Below are positions 11,435 through 24,360 of a stretch of 64,000 nucleotides of DNA, piece by piece. The first letter of the stretch is position 1. Every line of letters starts with the position of its first letter. The DNA comes from Archegozetes longisetosus (lineage: Eukaryota; Arthropoda; Arachnida; Sarcoptiformes; Trhypochthoniidae). A model generated the notes under the pieces. It was not told where the DNA came from. It searched no databases and saw nothing but the letters and a program-made list of their open reading frames with translations. The stretch is taken from positions 17,081,794-17,145,793 of the forward strand of contig JAEMBT020000009.1 of NCBI GenBank assembly GCA_018873245.2, written 5' to 3'. Position numbers and translations under genes: made by a program.

Positions 11435-11707
11435 TAGTGTTGTAAAAAGAAAACTTCTCTGGAAATTTTCTATCGCACAAAATTCCCCTTAAGAGAAATT
11501 TTCTATTTTCACAGCTCAAACCTATGTTACAATTGGAATAATGTATCCATTTAAGTGATATGCAACATTAGCGACTTTTAGATATTCAAAATATCATTTA
11601 TTTTGGTTTTGCATTCAAAATAATCACAGCATAGGAAAATAGTCCCAAAAAAACTTTCTAGAAAGTTTCTCATCAAAAAGAAAATTTCTAGAAACTTTTC
11701 ATCCCTA
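11435..11707. mobile_element. Short hAT MITE
   Basis: Ends TAGTGTTGTAAAAAG and, in reverse, TAGGGATGAAAAG, with AGAAA(A)TTTTC-type subterminal repeats. Flanking octamers ctttcgag and ctttcaag match at 7 of 8. It is 273 bp and has no coding capacity. Confidence 0.75.
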
Positions 11708-11715
11708 CTTTCAAG

Positions 11716-13870
11716 ACATCTGATTAAAATTTGAGAATTACAGTTCACACATTGCATCAGGCTCTGGCCTCACAAATGGAATTTCTATCAGTAAATGTTG
11801 AAGCATTTTATAGTGTAAAATATTTTATTAGCTAGTAACGAAAAATTTTATAGCGACTAGCTTAACTGAAAATTTAGTGTGCAGCTGAAAATTAGAACCT
11901 CAGGAAAAACTTTTAATTTCGTAAGATTAATTGAATACTCTAAGTCAATTACACCCAAACAAATTTTCACCAAAACTGGAACTTTCAAGAGCACGTTCGC
12001 CTACTGTCATTATTTTTAGAAAATATTTTGTCAGAATTTCCTATTATAACAAAATACAATTCATAACTCCAATAACACTTTATTCTGCGATCATTCGGTT
12101 GCGACTCTGGCTGTAATGTGTTCACTTATTCTCTAATACCTTGAAATTCAGTAATGCCTTTTAAAAATTAATCTTTTTCCGCAAGGATACAACAGACCTA
12201 GACTTTTTTATCCGAGACGATAGGTAAAAATATAAACTTTAAAAATATTTTTTTAAAACTTTGGATCTGTTAAGATATCGTACTGAAAAAAATTGAAATC
12301 TCGTTATAATTTTTCAGAAATTTAATATTTCTCGCTAATACATAAATCGATTTGCATTTTCTGTCAAAATATTTTGTTAGTATCTAAGACGTTTCTTATT
12401 TTATTACTTGATAAGTCTTAAAACTTTAAGATTTTCTTTTTGGCTGATTTGTGATCAAAATCATGATGGAAGCCTTATTATTTAGAGATTCTCTATCTTC
12501 AAAAGATTATTCAAGAAAATCTTAAACTTTAAGTCAAAGCCTCTTGTGAAGTGTCAGCTCTCATTTATATTCTTTCTTTCACCTTTTCGGGAGAAAGTAT
12601 TTCAATTTTATTCTTAAATTCTCATTAGAATTTACTTTACGAAATTATTAATGCAATCTTTGTCTAGACGCGTGCTATTTTTATCTATGGTATTCTGTTA
12701 AAGTGTTGTCTATCATTTTATAGTCTGTGAAACAAATATATTCACTTGGAGATATAAAATTAATAAACGCTGTTCTGTTTGTAATTATACAATAAAACAC
12801 AATGAATCTTGGAAAGTACTACTTCACTCTCAGTTATAAATTAATACTAATAATTCTGATGTTAGTACAATCTCATCCAGATTTTGGCAACCTAGTAAAC
12901 GAAAAGTTTTGGTTTCATCAACGTGTTCATAGAGCTCAGGTTATTTTATTGTGTTCACCGAGTTGTGGGTAACCGTAGTTTTGGCGAAACCCTGAACTTG
13001 GTAATAGATTTCAGATCACGCATAACTTTATCTGTACCAATTTTGACGAATTCAGAGTGAAAACTACAAATTTTAGCTTAAAACTTTTCCAATTTAAACT
13101 GTTTCCATAATTCTAATCTTATTTCAGAGGAAATATCAAATTATTTAGTAAATTTACAGCAATTCATTCAAAAATAGATAATATTCGAGATTAAAAGCTC
13201 CTAAAAGTTCGAGGAAAGATTTTCTCCACAGTCGAATTTTGACAATAAGCTTCAGTAACACTGAAGAGTTTTCCGAAATCGAGGTCAGACTGTATAGTAG
13301 CACTATTCGGGACTTACATGAATAGCGCTTGTTTTCTTTCATGATCTTGAGTCTGATAACGCTTTCTATTAATAGTAATATTTCGTTCTCGCATAAAAAT
13401 ACTTAGCTATATATCGGTCTATCTATACATCGAGATGTCATACTTTAATGTCAAACAAAAAGTGTCTCTGGAGTATACCAAAAATATTAGATCAATATCG
13501 TGTTTCTCTTATTTGGCGTAATCAAAAGAACTAGTGATAAAAATTGATTAATGGGTTTTCATGTAGCAGTCAATTTTTTACTCCTATAATTGAATATAAA
13601 GTAGGATGATCTTAATTGTTCGAAACTTAAAAATTTCATAGTTAACACTTATCAGATTTGATAAAATTTATTCGCTTCATTTTATGAAAACATAAATTTG
13701 CGAAATTAATTTGTAATTACGAGAATCATATATGTTGTCACAAACGTGTTACTGGCAGATACATAGTAGACATAAATCTAAGAAGCTTTTAAATTGATTT
13801 AATTCCAATAATTAACCCTTAATTTCCAGAAGTTTTTGTTTTAATGTTGACCGAAAAAATATATTGCACA
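11716..13870. other. No gene seen
   Basis: About 2.1 kb of AT-rich DNA. Short openings occur, but none shows a recognisable domain or a splice pattern. Confidence 0.45.
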
Positions 13871-13882
13871 TGGCTTATCATA

Positions 13883-14504
13883 ACCTTTTGCACGGGGGAG
13901 GGGTACAGCAATAACCGATAAAGATATAAATTTTTTAAAACTTGTTTTTTAATATACTTTCTGAACGAGAATAATTGGTACAATTAGACAGAGAAATAAT
14001 TCTGCAAAAAAAGTCATTCCTTTTTTTGCAAAATAGCGAAAATGTTCTTTCTGTTGAAGATGTGACTTTAGTTCACGATAAAGCTCCTTATATGAGAGCT
14101 AAACCCACTCAACAGCTGCTTCGGAAGAGTAACATCAACGTTTGGGGTAACGACATTTGGCCCAGTAATTCGCCGGATTTAAATCCAGCTGAACACATTG
14201 GATCGATCATCAAAGATAAGGTTGAAACCCAGATACTGTCTGACACTGGTCCCAATTAATATTCAATTCAAACCTTAACCAGACACGTAGCTGAAGTCTT
14301 ACAATCGCTCGAAAATGATACTGAATTATTTGAATCTCTGCTCTTATCTTATCCAAAAAGACTCCAGACTGTTCGCCACGCAAACGGTAGACATACAAAT
14401 TATTGATTGAATGTGTATTAATCTCATTTATAATAAAGAATATTTTAAAATTTCAATCGCGTTTCTATCATTTTCAGTTTTTGCTGTACCCCCGTGCAAA
14501 AGGT
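13883..14504 (+). mobile_element. Deleted Tc1/mariner-type transposon
   Basis: TIRs begin ACCTTTTGCACGGGGG and end with the complement, with the inner part GGTACAGCA also inverted. Each end abuts a TA (13881-13882, 14505-14506). At 622 bp only the 3' half of the transposase is left. Confidence 0.8.
13975..14405 (+). pseudogene. C-terminal half of a Tc1/mariner transposase
   Basis: Shows the DDE region: VHDKAPYMRAKPTQQLL with the second Asp, then WPSNSPDLNPAEH with the final Glu, then a conserved tail ending KRLQTVRHANGRHTNY. One in-frame TAA at about 14257-14259 interrupts it, and the N-terminal half is missing. Confidence 0.85.
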
Positions 14505-15389
14505 TATGATAAATCCTTTATAACTAGATTAGGCAATAAATATTTGATGAATAATTTTATGTTTAAGGGTTCGCAAATGCTTAAAAATGTGTTTTATCAA
14601 AAAGTTGATTCGTAAAATGGTCAATTTTTAGTCAAAATAGATTTGTTAGATAAATTTGAAATTAAATTAAAGCTTTTAATTTATTGAATGGTTATTCCAA
14701 TTTAATGTACTATATTGAATTTAAGTGCAAGTAAATAATTAGTGATCGAATTTTTTACCTATATTAAATGGAATTCGAGAATTCTCGAGTCTCGGGGCCA
14801 AAATTTTATCGAGATTCGGGAAGCTCGTTTCTCGAAAATACCACGTTCTAATATATATGTGAGATAATCCTTATAGTTGTGAAAATGTAGTTTCTTATTA
14901 AGAATAGACTTGAAAAAGTGTAGCTAATACATTAGGAATTGTTTGGAGCTGAAAATAAAGCGGGTATATGTCAAATCATTAGAACGTTGCTCAAAGTAAT
15001 AATTCTATTTCTCTTATTGGCTTTCCTATGGTCTAAGTCAAAATGAGCTCCAGATTTGTGGTTCATATCTTCGAATGGCTAATAGAATTGAAAAATTATT
15101 ACTGAGTAATTTTTAATACTAAAGTCATGTCTAATATGACGTTACTAAGTGAACAATTTAATAGTCTTTTAAAATTTGATTGCCTTGAGGGTTTACGAAC
15201 ATATTCACTTCTAGTTTTGGGTTTCAATAATATAATTCTAAACTTTTATATATTTAATCAAGATTTGCTATAACTACAAAGTGTGCCTATAGTAGTGTTC
15301 TTATTAATTTGAAAGAACTTGAAAATTTGTTGTCATTAAAATATTATAATTACTATGTTAGCATTATTCGAATATGGGTTTCTAAAAAA

Positions 15390-15854
15390 TAGCGCTCCGC
15401 ACAAATCGAGTTCGAGTCTGTTCAAATCGCGAATCGATTTGATTTGGACTCGCGTCGAGCCTGTCCGAAGTCTCGAATCAACTAATATTAATGGATTACA
15501 TAAGTTTTCCAACTCAAATATCGAATGGATGTGTAGAGTGGACCCCCTTTTATACTAAAATGCATGCTTCTTAGATAGTTCCTGAATATGTTACAAGATT
15601 GTAGAATGCTTTGAAAAGTTCCAAAATATTCCATAAGTTTCTAGAATGCTCTAAAAAGTTCCAGAATCTTGAAATCATGGAATATTTTTACAGCTCAAAA
15701 GAATTCAAATCCCTCAAACCTAATTGAGTCATGCCCGGACTCGAGTTGGACTCGACTCGACTGCGTTCGAGTCAAATCTTCTAGAGACTTGAATTCGAAA
15801 GTTTGAATCGATTTGATAAATAGCTCGAATCGACTCAACTCGTGCGGAGCACTA
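15390..15854. mobile_element. hAT MITE with TCGAGTCGA subterminal repeats
   Basis: Ends TAGCGCTCCGCACAAATCGAG and, in reverse, TAGTGCTCCGCACGAGTTGAG. Flanking octamers ctaaaaaa and ctaaaata match at 7 of 8. Inside are many TCGAGTC/GACTCGA motifs. No transposase. Confidence 0.8.
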
Positions 15855-16142
15855 CTAAAATACGTAGTCACTTAAGGACCACTGTAGCAATGTTAGAATG
15901 TTCTCGTATAAGAATAATGTTCGTCAGAATTGGAGATGGCATCAGGGCCAAGACGGGGCAGGATCAGGATTTTTGAAAATTTACAGAAGTCCTAAAAGCT
16001 AATTTGATCTGATACGTATGTGTGATCTGTAACTTAGACCAGTGTAAATCTACACCTTAGACTATAATAATGTTATAAGAATATAGAGAAAATTCCAATA
16101 CAAGCGCGTGAGCCATAACGGTTTGGTTGAAGCCATAAACGT

Positions 16143-16548
16143 TCGGAACGTCCTTAAAAATCGTGGGAGGATCATATCGATAGTGCTCAACGAGAAAAAT
16201 TGATTGATGTAAGAATCATTATGCTAAACCCAATTATTCAGAAGATGCTTTATTTGAACTTTTTGAATGTTAAAATTAATTTATTTTTAAGTGAGCGGAG
16301 CTGAATAGAGGTAAATAAAGTAGTTCATTCGCTAATATCTGATAAGACAAATCTATTGATGGGACAATCATTAGGCTATGCCTACTAGTTTAAAGGTCAT
16401 AGTATTTATTTATCGAGATCTGAAATTATTTCGAAAATGGAATATCTTCTAGATCGGTGAGCGTGGCTTAATGACTATTATATCAACCGATTTGGTTCAT
16501 TGAGTACTATCGATTTAAATCCTCCCCAATCTTTATGAGTGTTCCGAC
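16143..16548. mobile_element. Foldback element
   Basis: Imperfect arms of about 70 bp, including GGGAGGATC and CGATAGTGCTCAA on the left against TTGAGTACTATCG and GATT-CCTCCCC-like sequence on the right. No coding capacity. Confidence 0.5.
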
Positions 16549-16736
16549 TGTTTAATACTTCTTAACCTCAAAATTATAAGTTTTAATGGTGAAAATTTTG
16601 ATATAGTCTGAAGATTAGTTAAAACTTATCCGAATATCATGATTTTTATATATACTAGTATATGTACAAGCATGGAAATTGAAATGTACTCCTTGCCTGA
16701 CTGTTGAAATCGAAAAGGCGAGCAAAAATTAAATGA

Positions 16737-17075
16737 TAAGGTCAGACCGAAAATTAAGATCTATGTAGGAAAGCTTTTTCAAAACTGAGTCAGAGTTTGA
16801 AATTTTTAGACATTAAATGCTAGCCACACAAAAGTCTTTTTTAGAACATTTATAATCTTATAAAATAATATCAATCTTTTGCATGAAAAACCTCAAGATT
16901 GCGCAAGATTTAATGTTTTAAAATTGCATATTCTATGTAGTTGGCATTTAATCTCCATAAAGTTCAAACTCTAATTCAGTTTTACAAAAGCTTTCTTGCG
17001 TAGGAGTCCTTTCACATAAAAGACTAGATGACTAAATATTAAATATTTGTCTTCGATCTAACCTTGTCTTTTATT
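16737..17075. mobile_element. Foldback element
   Basis: Arms of about 120 bp around a centre near 16910. The left arm has CTATGTAGGAAAGCTTTTTC and CAGAGTTTGAA; the right has TTCAAACTCT and AAAGCTTTCTTGCGTAG. Non-coding. Confidence 0.55.
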
Positions 17076-17356
17076 TTTTAGCTTTTTGGTTTCAAAAGTC
17101 AAGAAATGAGCACGTTTTGACTTCCATGCTTGATATCTTATACTGTGCGTATATTTAGTTAAGATACGATTTAGTGAAATATTTTCTCAGAAAATTTTCA
17201 TGTAAACTTAAAATGTAAGGGATTTTTATATCATAGTGATTATATTCCAACTTATATGAACTCTCCAATAATATTTCTAAACCCCTGATAATCAATGCCG
17301 TTTTACTTTCTAAAAGATATGAAAACTTTGTTATTCAAATTCTGAAAATCTCAACA

Positions 17357-18030
17357 TCTATGACTACATATGAAGCTTTTGCTATTTGAAGTACGCTTTT
17401 GAGAAATCTAGATAGCAAAAGGACTTAAGTTTATTTGAACTGCTAAAGGAAATAATTCAATACTCACTTCACATTTTAGATTTCAAGGTCCTATCTGATG
17501 ATTATAACAAAAACTATTCAAAAGTTTGTTCTTTAGGTCATGCTGTCTCAAGAGTAATAAGCAAAATTCATCACACAAGTTATTTGACAAAAGCAATCAA
17601 AATTCTAAAGTTTCTAAGGAGTTAAAATCGAATAATAAAAAACAATAACTCATTTAAATTAATTTCGTAATACTAATTAAATATTCATTGTTTTGTCACA
17701 ATAAGATTTGTATTTCTACTTATTTGTTGAATAGAATAAGTTTAAAAATGTAAATGAATTCTCATTACTTATAAACTTTAATATTTTTGGCAATAAAAGT
17801 TTTGATAATAATTTGATAGTGAGTGAATCTATGATTAGCGTCGATTGCTCAGAATTTCAATAAAATTGATATTTCCTATGAGCCCTTTCTGTATCTGTAT
17901 TTCTCAAAAGCGTAAACTCGTGGCGGTATAAGTTTGCCTATTATGTTATATAAATGAAAGCTTCAATAGGCAAATTTATACCGCCACGAGTTTACTTCTT
18001 CCAGTATATGCCTCATATGTAGTCATGATT
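17357..18030. mobile_element. TIR element holding a nested 78-bp hairpin
   Basis: Arms about 70 bp long: GACTACATATGA and CGCTTTTGAGAAAT on the left, ATTTCTCAAAAGCG and TCATATGTAGTC on the right. The right arm is interrupted by the small hairpin at 17915-17992. No coding sequence. Confidence 0.6.
17915..17992. mobile_element. 78-bp near-perfect hairpin flanked by TA
   Basis: AACTCGTGGCGGTATAAGTT pairs with its complement over about 29 of 30 positions, with a loop of about 20 nt. TA flanks both sides (17913-17914, 17993-17994), so it looks like a very small Tc1/mariner-type MITE. The outer element's arm is continuous once it is removed. Confidence 0.7.
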
Positions 18031-18039
18031 CCATCTAAA

Positions 18040-19100
18040 GTCTTTAATATTATTGATAAGTAATCAAACTAGCCGACACAACTGTGCATAAACTCTACAC
18101 ATTTTATTTAGACTTCTGATTCAATCTTAACCAGTTTTAGCATAAAATTTGTGTTAGACTACACTAAATTATGTATTTCAATAGAGACTTCTACGTTATT
18201 TTAAAAATAAATTTGGTTAATGGAATTTAAAACTCTCCTATGTTGAATATAATATTAGATGATTTTAGAGGAAATAGTAAAATTCTAAGTTGAGTTCCGG
18301 AAGGTATTAACGAATCAAAATAACTCGCAGTACATACCAAATATATGTTTGACTTCAATTAAGTTGGAATATTCCATGCAATAAACAAATAAAAGCTTAT
18401 ATTTGATCCAGTATTTATGTAAAACATGAATTTAACAGATTTTCATCTAGAATATTTACTTGATCCGAACCTGAACATTCAGCATGAATTCAAGCTCGAA
18501 CTTTGCTTCCATTTAAATTAAAAATTTTAAAAAGCTTCAAACCCAGACTTACTAGCTCATGGAAACGTAGTGCAAATTAGAGTTAATTTATGCTCGAAGC
18601 TAGTTATTTGCATTTCTATATGTGAATTTTAATTAAATGCCTAGTATAATTTTGAAAGCGAATATTTGAATCGAAATATTGAATGCAAATATTTTGCATG
18701 TTAGCGCTTATTCGAAGTGTTATTCTAGTTACGTTGCTAAAAATAAATTTATAACGATTTTACTATTCCTGGAATGAAGAACTGAATAAAATCATTAAAA
18801 TTGGATTTCAATATCGTAATAAATTTACGAACGTAGTTGTAATCTCGTAAAATCGCCAATATTCAGTTGAAAAGCTTCAAAATAGCAAACGATTTAATGT
18901 ATTCACCTTATTTTAAGAGATTTATCTAATTGGAGGGATTTAAAGATATCTGTAATACTTGAAGTATTCAATCATTTAAATTCTAGTTAGTTATGAGGCT
19001 TAATATCGACATATTGTTAAAGGGATTTATTAGATAATAAATTAGATGTTTCTTTTACTTGCAGAGCAAATTAAGAGTCTTTTTTGCTGCTGAATTTCTC
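18040..19100. other. No gene seen
   Basis: AT-rich. A weak hAT-like GAATTCAAGCTCGAAC region near 18460-18610 lacks clear ends. Confidence 0.4.
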
Positions 19101-19103
19101 ACA

Positions 19104-19985
19104 ATGCGGATCCGACAATTGTCGCAAAAATTTCAATCTAAATCTTCAATAGACTAATAGATTAGTTAATTTCATAAAATTTTATGTATATCTAAAAGGC
19201 TGACCGCGAGGTTATAGGTCAAAATTAAAGGTTATAAGTTTGTACAAAATATCAATGGAGTGTATTAATGCTCAATTTCATATAAGGCTTAGTGGCCCAA
19301 ACGACTAAAGACTTGTATATTTTTCTATACTTTCGCATGTGGGATCGAATCCGCATCTGTAACTTATTTTTGCATTTTAATATTATTATATATTGGTATT
19401 TTTTCATTGATTTCAATTAAGAGTTCAAAGATCAATAATTCGAAATTACAAAATAAATTAAGGCATGTAAGAGATATTTGTTTTAAATTTTCTGAAATCG
19501 ATTGTAATATTGACAATTGTATTAATGAATGTTTTGTTCAATGTAGTCATTGTAGAAAATGTATTTGTTTTAAACATTTCTTCATTGTTTTCATTTTCAT
19601 GAAATTGAATAAATTAATTGTCTTAATTTATTTTGTAATTTCGAATTATTGATCTTTGAACTCTTAATTGAAATCAATGAAAAAAAATACCAATATATAA
19701 TAATATTAAAATGCAAAAATAAGTTACAGATGCGGATTCGATCCCACATGCGAAAGTATAGAAAAATATACAAGTCTTTAGTCGTTTGGGCCACTAAGCC
19801 TTATATGAAATTGAGCATTAATACACTCCATTGATATTTTATGCAAACTTATAACCTTTAATTTTGAGCTATAACCTCGCGGTCAGCCTTTTAAAAATAC
19901 ATAAAATTTTATGAAATTAACTAATCTATTAGTTTATTGAAGATTTAGATTGAAATTTTTGCGACAATTGTCGGATCCGCATTGT
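19104..19985. mobile_element. Long hairpin (~880 bp) with tRNA-like arms
   Basis: Two nearly identical inverted arms of about 360 bp (19104-19460 and about 19620-19985) around a loop of about 160 bp. The outer ends read CAATGCGGATCCGACAATTG and the complement. Each arm contains a Pol III-like internal promoter: TGGCCCAAACGACTAAAGAC (A-box-like) and GGGATCGAATCC (B box; it fits GWTCRANNC), so the arms resemble a tRNA(Leu/Ser)-derived SINE body in opposite orientations. No protein is encoded. No target duplication could be defined. Confidence 0.75.
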
Positions 19986-19999
19986 CAGATCGATTTTCT

Positions 20000-21440
20000 T
20001 ATCTTAATAAAAAATTCTCGTTTCTTTCCTTCGATCTCAGTTTCTTCGACATAATTATATGCCTGTCAAAATTTTAACTAGCTGAATTTATTTTTCTTAC
20101 ATTAAGGAATTTAATTCTTATTTTGTGCTTAATAAGTAATTAAGTTCGTTCCAAATTGAGCAATTCATATTTTTCTGAATGCAATTAACTTAATCTAATG
20201 TGATTAAAAGGTTCTCAAATGTCAAAGGTAATCAACTTGGATTATAAATTATTTAATATAGATATTGAGTAATTGACTATTATAATGAAGTTCAAGTCTA
20301 TGTATTGATTAAGCGATGACGCTTATGAAACTTTAATTATTTTTACACCAAACTAAATTCAGTTACGAAGCTAAAAAACTCAATTAGTTCTAATCGCAAG
20401 TTTGAAAAAAAATCAGAATGACATCTTTTATAATGATCACCCCTAATGAGAACTCGCACAATATTTAGTTTTTGACATATACTAATGATTCCGAAAATAG
20501 CACAACATGAGCATTTTTGAGTAGCCTATTCTTTGATATTCGAAAAGAGTATTGAAGCTTAAAACTGCTCAAATATAATCTTTTTCAAGTAAAAAAAACG
20601 TTGAAATGCTTTCTTTTGAAGTATGTTTTCAAGCGTTGAAACATGGGGAGATATAAATAAAATGATAATCAGATTACAATAAGAGTCTCTTTCTAGTGTT
20701 TGAAAGTTTAAGAAAAATACTATTCCTTGTTTGAGTATTTTATTTATTTACATTCAAAATATTATCACTTAACTTAAATTTTTTTATATTTCTTTCATTT
20801 TTAAAACATTTATTTTTGGATTAGATTATGAGCTAACCATAATATAGTTTTTGAATAAATAATAAAATTACTAAGATCTTCATTTGGTAGTCTAATATAT
20901 TTTTACAGCTCGCGTATAACCAGCTGAGTACAGATATTTTTGCACTTTAAATAATCAACAATATTAAATTTTGAAGTGATGAAATTGTATATTTTCAAAG
21001 CGAAGCTTTCTAAGCAATTATAAAAAGAAAACAGGTTTATATTTCGGAGTTGTAGACTAGGTTTACAGAATAGAGAAATACATTTATGCCTTTAAGTGAA
21101 TTCTATAAAGTGTTTGAGTATCATTGAATATATTTTATAGTTATGTTCAGCTTATTCTTACTGAAAAATATCATAACCTTCAAAAATTAGGTTTTCAACA
21201 AAGCAACCTTGTTAATTTCAAGTGAATCGGCTATTTCAAGAAAATTTTAAAATTTCGATGCGTACCAAGTCTCGCATGTGAGGGAGGATTAACTTTATTT
21301 CTAATCAGTCGTGATATTTGTTATAGACTGACTTCGAATTTTAACTTATTAAGCCTTTTCTAAACATTAATCGATTTCGACTTGTATACCACTTCGAGAA
21401 ATTCATGCAGAGGATGAATCATGCATTAAGCTTTAATATT
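20000..21440. other. No gene seen
   Basis: AT-rich sequence with no supported feature. Confidence 0.45.
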
Positions 21441-21462
21441 AATTCTTACATAAACGATTGTA

Positions 21463-22030
21463 CAGTCAAACCTCTATAATCTGACACGGTATTTTGCTAT
21501 CACTATTAGTCAATTGATGGAGGCTGTCGGTTCGCAGAAGAACCTCTTTAATTCTATATGTCGGAATAAGGAGGTAGAATTTTGAGCGCGTTGATAACAA
21601 AATTTATTTAGTATTATTTAGAGACTTAGAAATAACTGAAAGACCTCTTAATTAAAGAAAATTCATTCAATGTGGTTTGTTGGGCTTCACAATTTTCTTA
21701 ACAACAGTGGCTTCTAACGTGCTTTTTATACTCACAGTGTTTTGAATCAGCTCAGGATACTTTGGTTGAAGAAATATCGAAAGTTTATTAATCATCATAA
21801 GTACTTTTTTGGTTCAAGTAAATCATATTTTGAGTGCATTAAATAGACACTTCAGTGTTGAATTTTTGAGGTTCTAATGAATGTTAGATAGAAGAAAATT
21901 GTTGGATCACGGAGTAGAGGTGTCGAATTCAAGAGGTTTTTATAATATAAACTTCTACGTAAGAATTTTTTGGAAATCAGATAGAGTTGAACTTGTGCTA
22001 TAGAAGTGTTAGTATAAGGTGGGTTGACTG
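21463..22030. mobile_element. pogo-like MITE
   Basis: The left end CAGTCAAACCTCTATAATCT and the right end, in reverse, CAGTCAACCCACCTTATACT carry the classic pogo-type CAGTC(A)AACC start. TA is present on both sides (21461-21462, 22031-22032). 568 bp, non-autonomous; the openings inside are not homologous to anything I know. Confidence 0.7.
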
Positions 22031-22039
22031 TATAATTTC

Positions 22040-24100
22040 TGAGTTGGAAATAGCCGAGACAAATTATGTCATTCGAATAGATCGAGAAGGTCACAAAATA
22101 TCTCTCATTTTCGATCAATTGTTTTAACAATATAGGAAAATTTTGCCATGAATGTCCAAGATTTTTGTTTTGATTCAAAATAATCAACAGATAGTTCACA
22201 GTGATCATTTTAAAATTATAATGATGAGCTTAGACTTTCTTATGATGTTTATGATGAGAATTCCTAATTAACAGTGTTTTCCAATAAAGTATGTTGCTCC
22301 AATACTTGGTATGTAGTTATGTTTATATCGGAAATAAAATCAAATCTAACATTCTAATTGTAATGGAACGCAGTTTGTTAAAACAACAGCGATATAATCA
22401 TAGAGTTCCAGAGTAAAACACACTGTTTCATTATTTTTGAGATCGAATCTTCTCGTCCTTCAATCCTTCAATCTCATCCTTGAAATTTATTGAATCAAAC
22501 CTTATACGCTCACATGAATTAAGTAGAGAATACACTCAGATAGCTTATCAAAATAGAGAAGAGATAATTTTTATTAATCATGAACTCGAAAGTTTATTAG
22601 GACTGATATTTAGGAATTTTCAACTTATTAACTCACTTGAAACTATTTATATTTGTGCACTTGTATTATGTCACATTCTTCAAATAACAAATAATGAAAA
22701 ATTTCAGTGAATGTAAGTATATTTTCATCGAACAGATTTCTAGCAATGAGTATCTTACGAGTCAGTTTAGACTAATCTTTCGATTTTGTCAAGCTTAGGA
22801 CTTGGAACTTGTGAAATTTAAGTATAAAACTATCTTGAAAGAGACAGTCTTGCTCAAGTCTGCAAAATTCCTCTACAAAGCGGCTGAGTGTCCAGATAAT
22901 AATTCAACAAAGCAATCTGACATTCTTCTCGCTTGGATTATTCTTTGCTGAGGTAAAAGCTTCTATGTTGTACCTTATAAAGTAGAATGAAAAAATCTAT
23001 TAATAAAACTTAAGGATATAGAAATAAGCAGGAAATTCGATTTTCGACTTAACTACTATGCTTTCCCTTTAGATAGAAAGTTAGTCGGCGAAAGCACCAG
23101 AAATCTTTTTAACTGTCTTTTCTCAACTCTAACTAAAAGGTATAAATTTCTAATCGTATTAGGATAGGTCAGTGTCAGATCTACACTAAATAGTGAGTTA
23201 GACTAATCCTAAATGATAAGAAGTAATGTTATATTAGAGCTTCAAGTTTATCTTTAATTCGAATTTCTGATTTACTAGTTCAAATCATAACAGACAGAGG
23301 AGTTTTAGAACAGATAACATTTAAGACTTTCATAACTTTTAAGACAATATTTTTCTAATATTATAGTTCAGACAAGCTTCAAAGAAAGGATAGGAAAATA
23401 AGTTCACTACTTAATGTTTGTTTTTAGTTAATTTTGTTTCTCTGTTAGATATTAGTTTGAGAATAGGAAAACTTGCTCAACTTAAACTTGAGATATAACA
23501 TAAGATATTTCGCACTAAATTTCAATATACGCCTCCAGAAAAATATATCAGCTTTCTTCATGAACACGATGTAGTAGGTATAAGAATTCGAACATAAAAA
23601 CAAAGTTAAAGTTGTACATCCTACATCCTATTTGAAATGAATTTGTTTCTTTTTGTAAAATGCAATTGAGCAAAAACAATATTTTTCCTTTCTAAACTTT
23701 TATTTAAATTCACAGATCAAGTGACTTCTTCCAGTTCTGCTTTGGTAAAGTTCGTTTTGGTTCATTTTCAATAAATTTAGTTGGTCTGCTATTTTGAAAT
23801 ATTGAACTTCAACCTTGATGAGGTTTTAAATGTTAATAGTAACAGTACTTATTCTGAATAGTAGTTGGAAAATAATTTTTATGAAGGCCAAAAGAAGAAT
23901 AGTAAATATTTAATATGAGATGCTCGGAGAAAAAATCCACATAAGATTCAATTATTTATAACTTTTTAATTAGTGATTAAAAACGAAAGAAATTTGAGAT
24001 AGAATTAACGTAATAATAAATAAATAATTTTAGTTTAGTTAATTACCGATAGTGGCCTGTTGTCCATAACTACGAGTATTCGAATTCTAATACACGACAA
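22040..24100. other. No gene seen
   Basis: A 76-codon opening at 22480-22710 has no domain, signal peptide or splice context, so I do not call it. Confidence 0.4.
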
Positions 24101-24121
24101 TAGGTTTGGAAATAGTTTTCT

Positions 24122-24360
24122 GGTGGTTTATTCATTTCTCTTTTAATTTTTCGGTTAATTATTCAACAAATTCAGCTTTAAGAGATGGATGTGCAAAACA
24201 TAAATCACTACTGTAACCATTTAAACCATCAATTGTACAAATAACTTTCGTCGCCTTCAATTATGTGTTTTAGCAATGGCTTAGGTGCACGTATTCTCAA
24301 CTTATTTAAACACTTTTTTGCTTTGTTTTTGTCATCGCTAATTGTTCTCTGAACAATTGA
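24122..24360 (-). pseudogene. Unidentified coding remnant
   Basis: The minus strand gives about 44 uninterrupted codons (SIVQRTISDDKNKAKK, then RIRAPKPLLKHIIEGDE). After a one-base shift comes VICTIDGLNGYSSDLCFAHP and a KAEFVE segment before stops. The amino-acid composition looks protein-like and differs from random AT-rich openings. I do not recognise the family; a decayed transposon protein is the simplest guess. Confidence 0.3.

Noticed and set aside
19280-19365. Functional tRNA gene in the long hairpin
   Set aside because: The B box is good, but the acceptor stem does not pair and the T stem has mismatches; a tRNA-derived repeat fits better.
21852-22208. 118-codon minus-strand ORF
   Set aside because: Mostly inside the pogo-like MITE, crosses its TIR, and shows no domain.
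22480-22710. 76-codon plus-strand ORF
   Set aside because: No conserved motif and no promoter or splice evidence.
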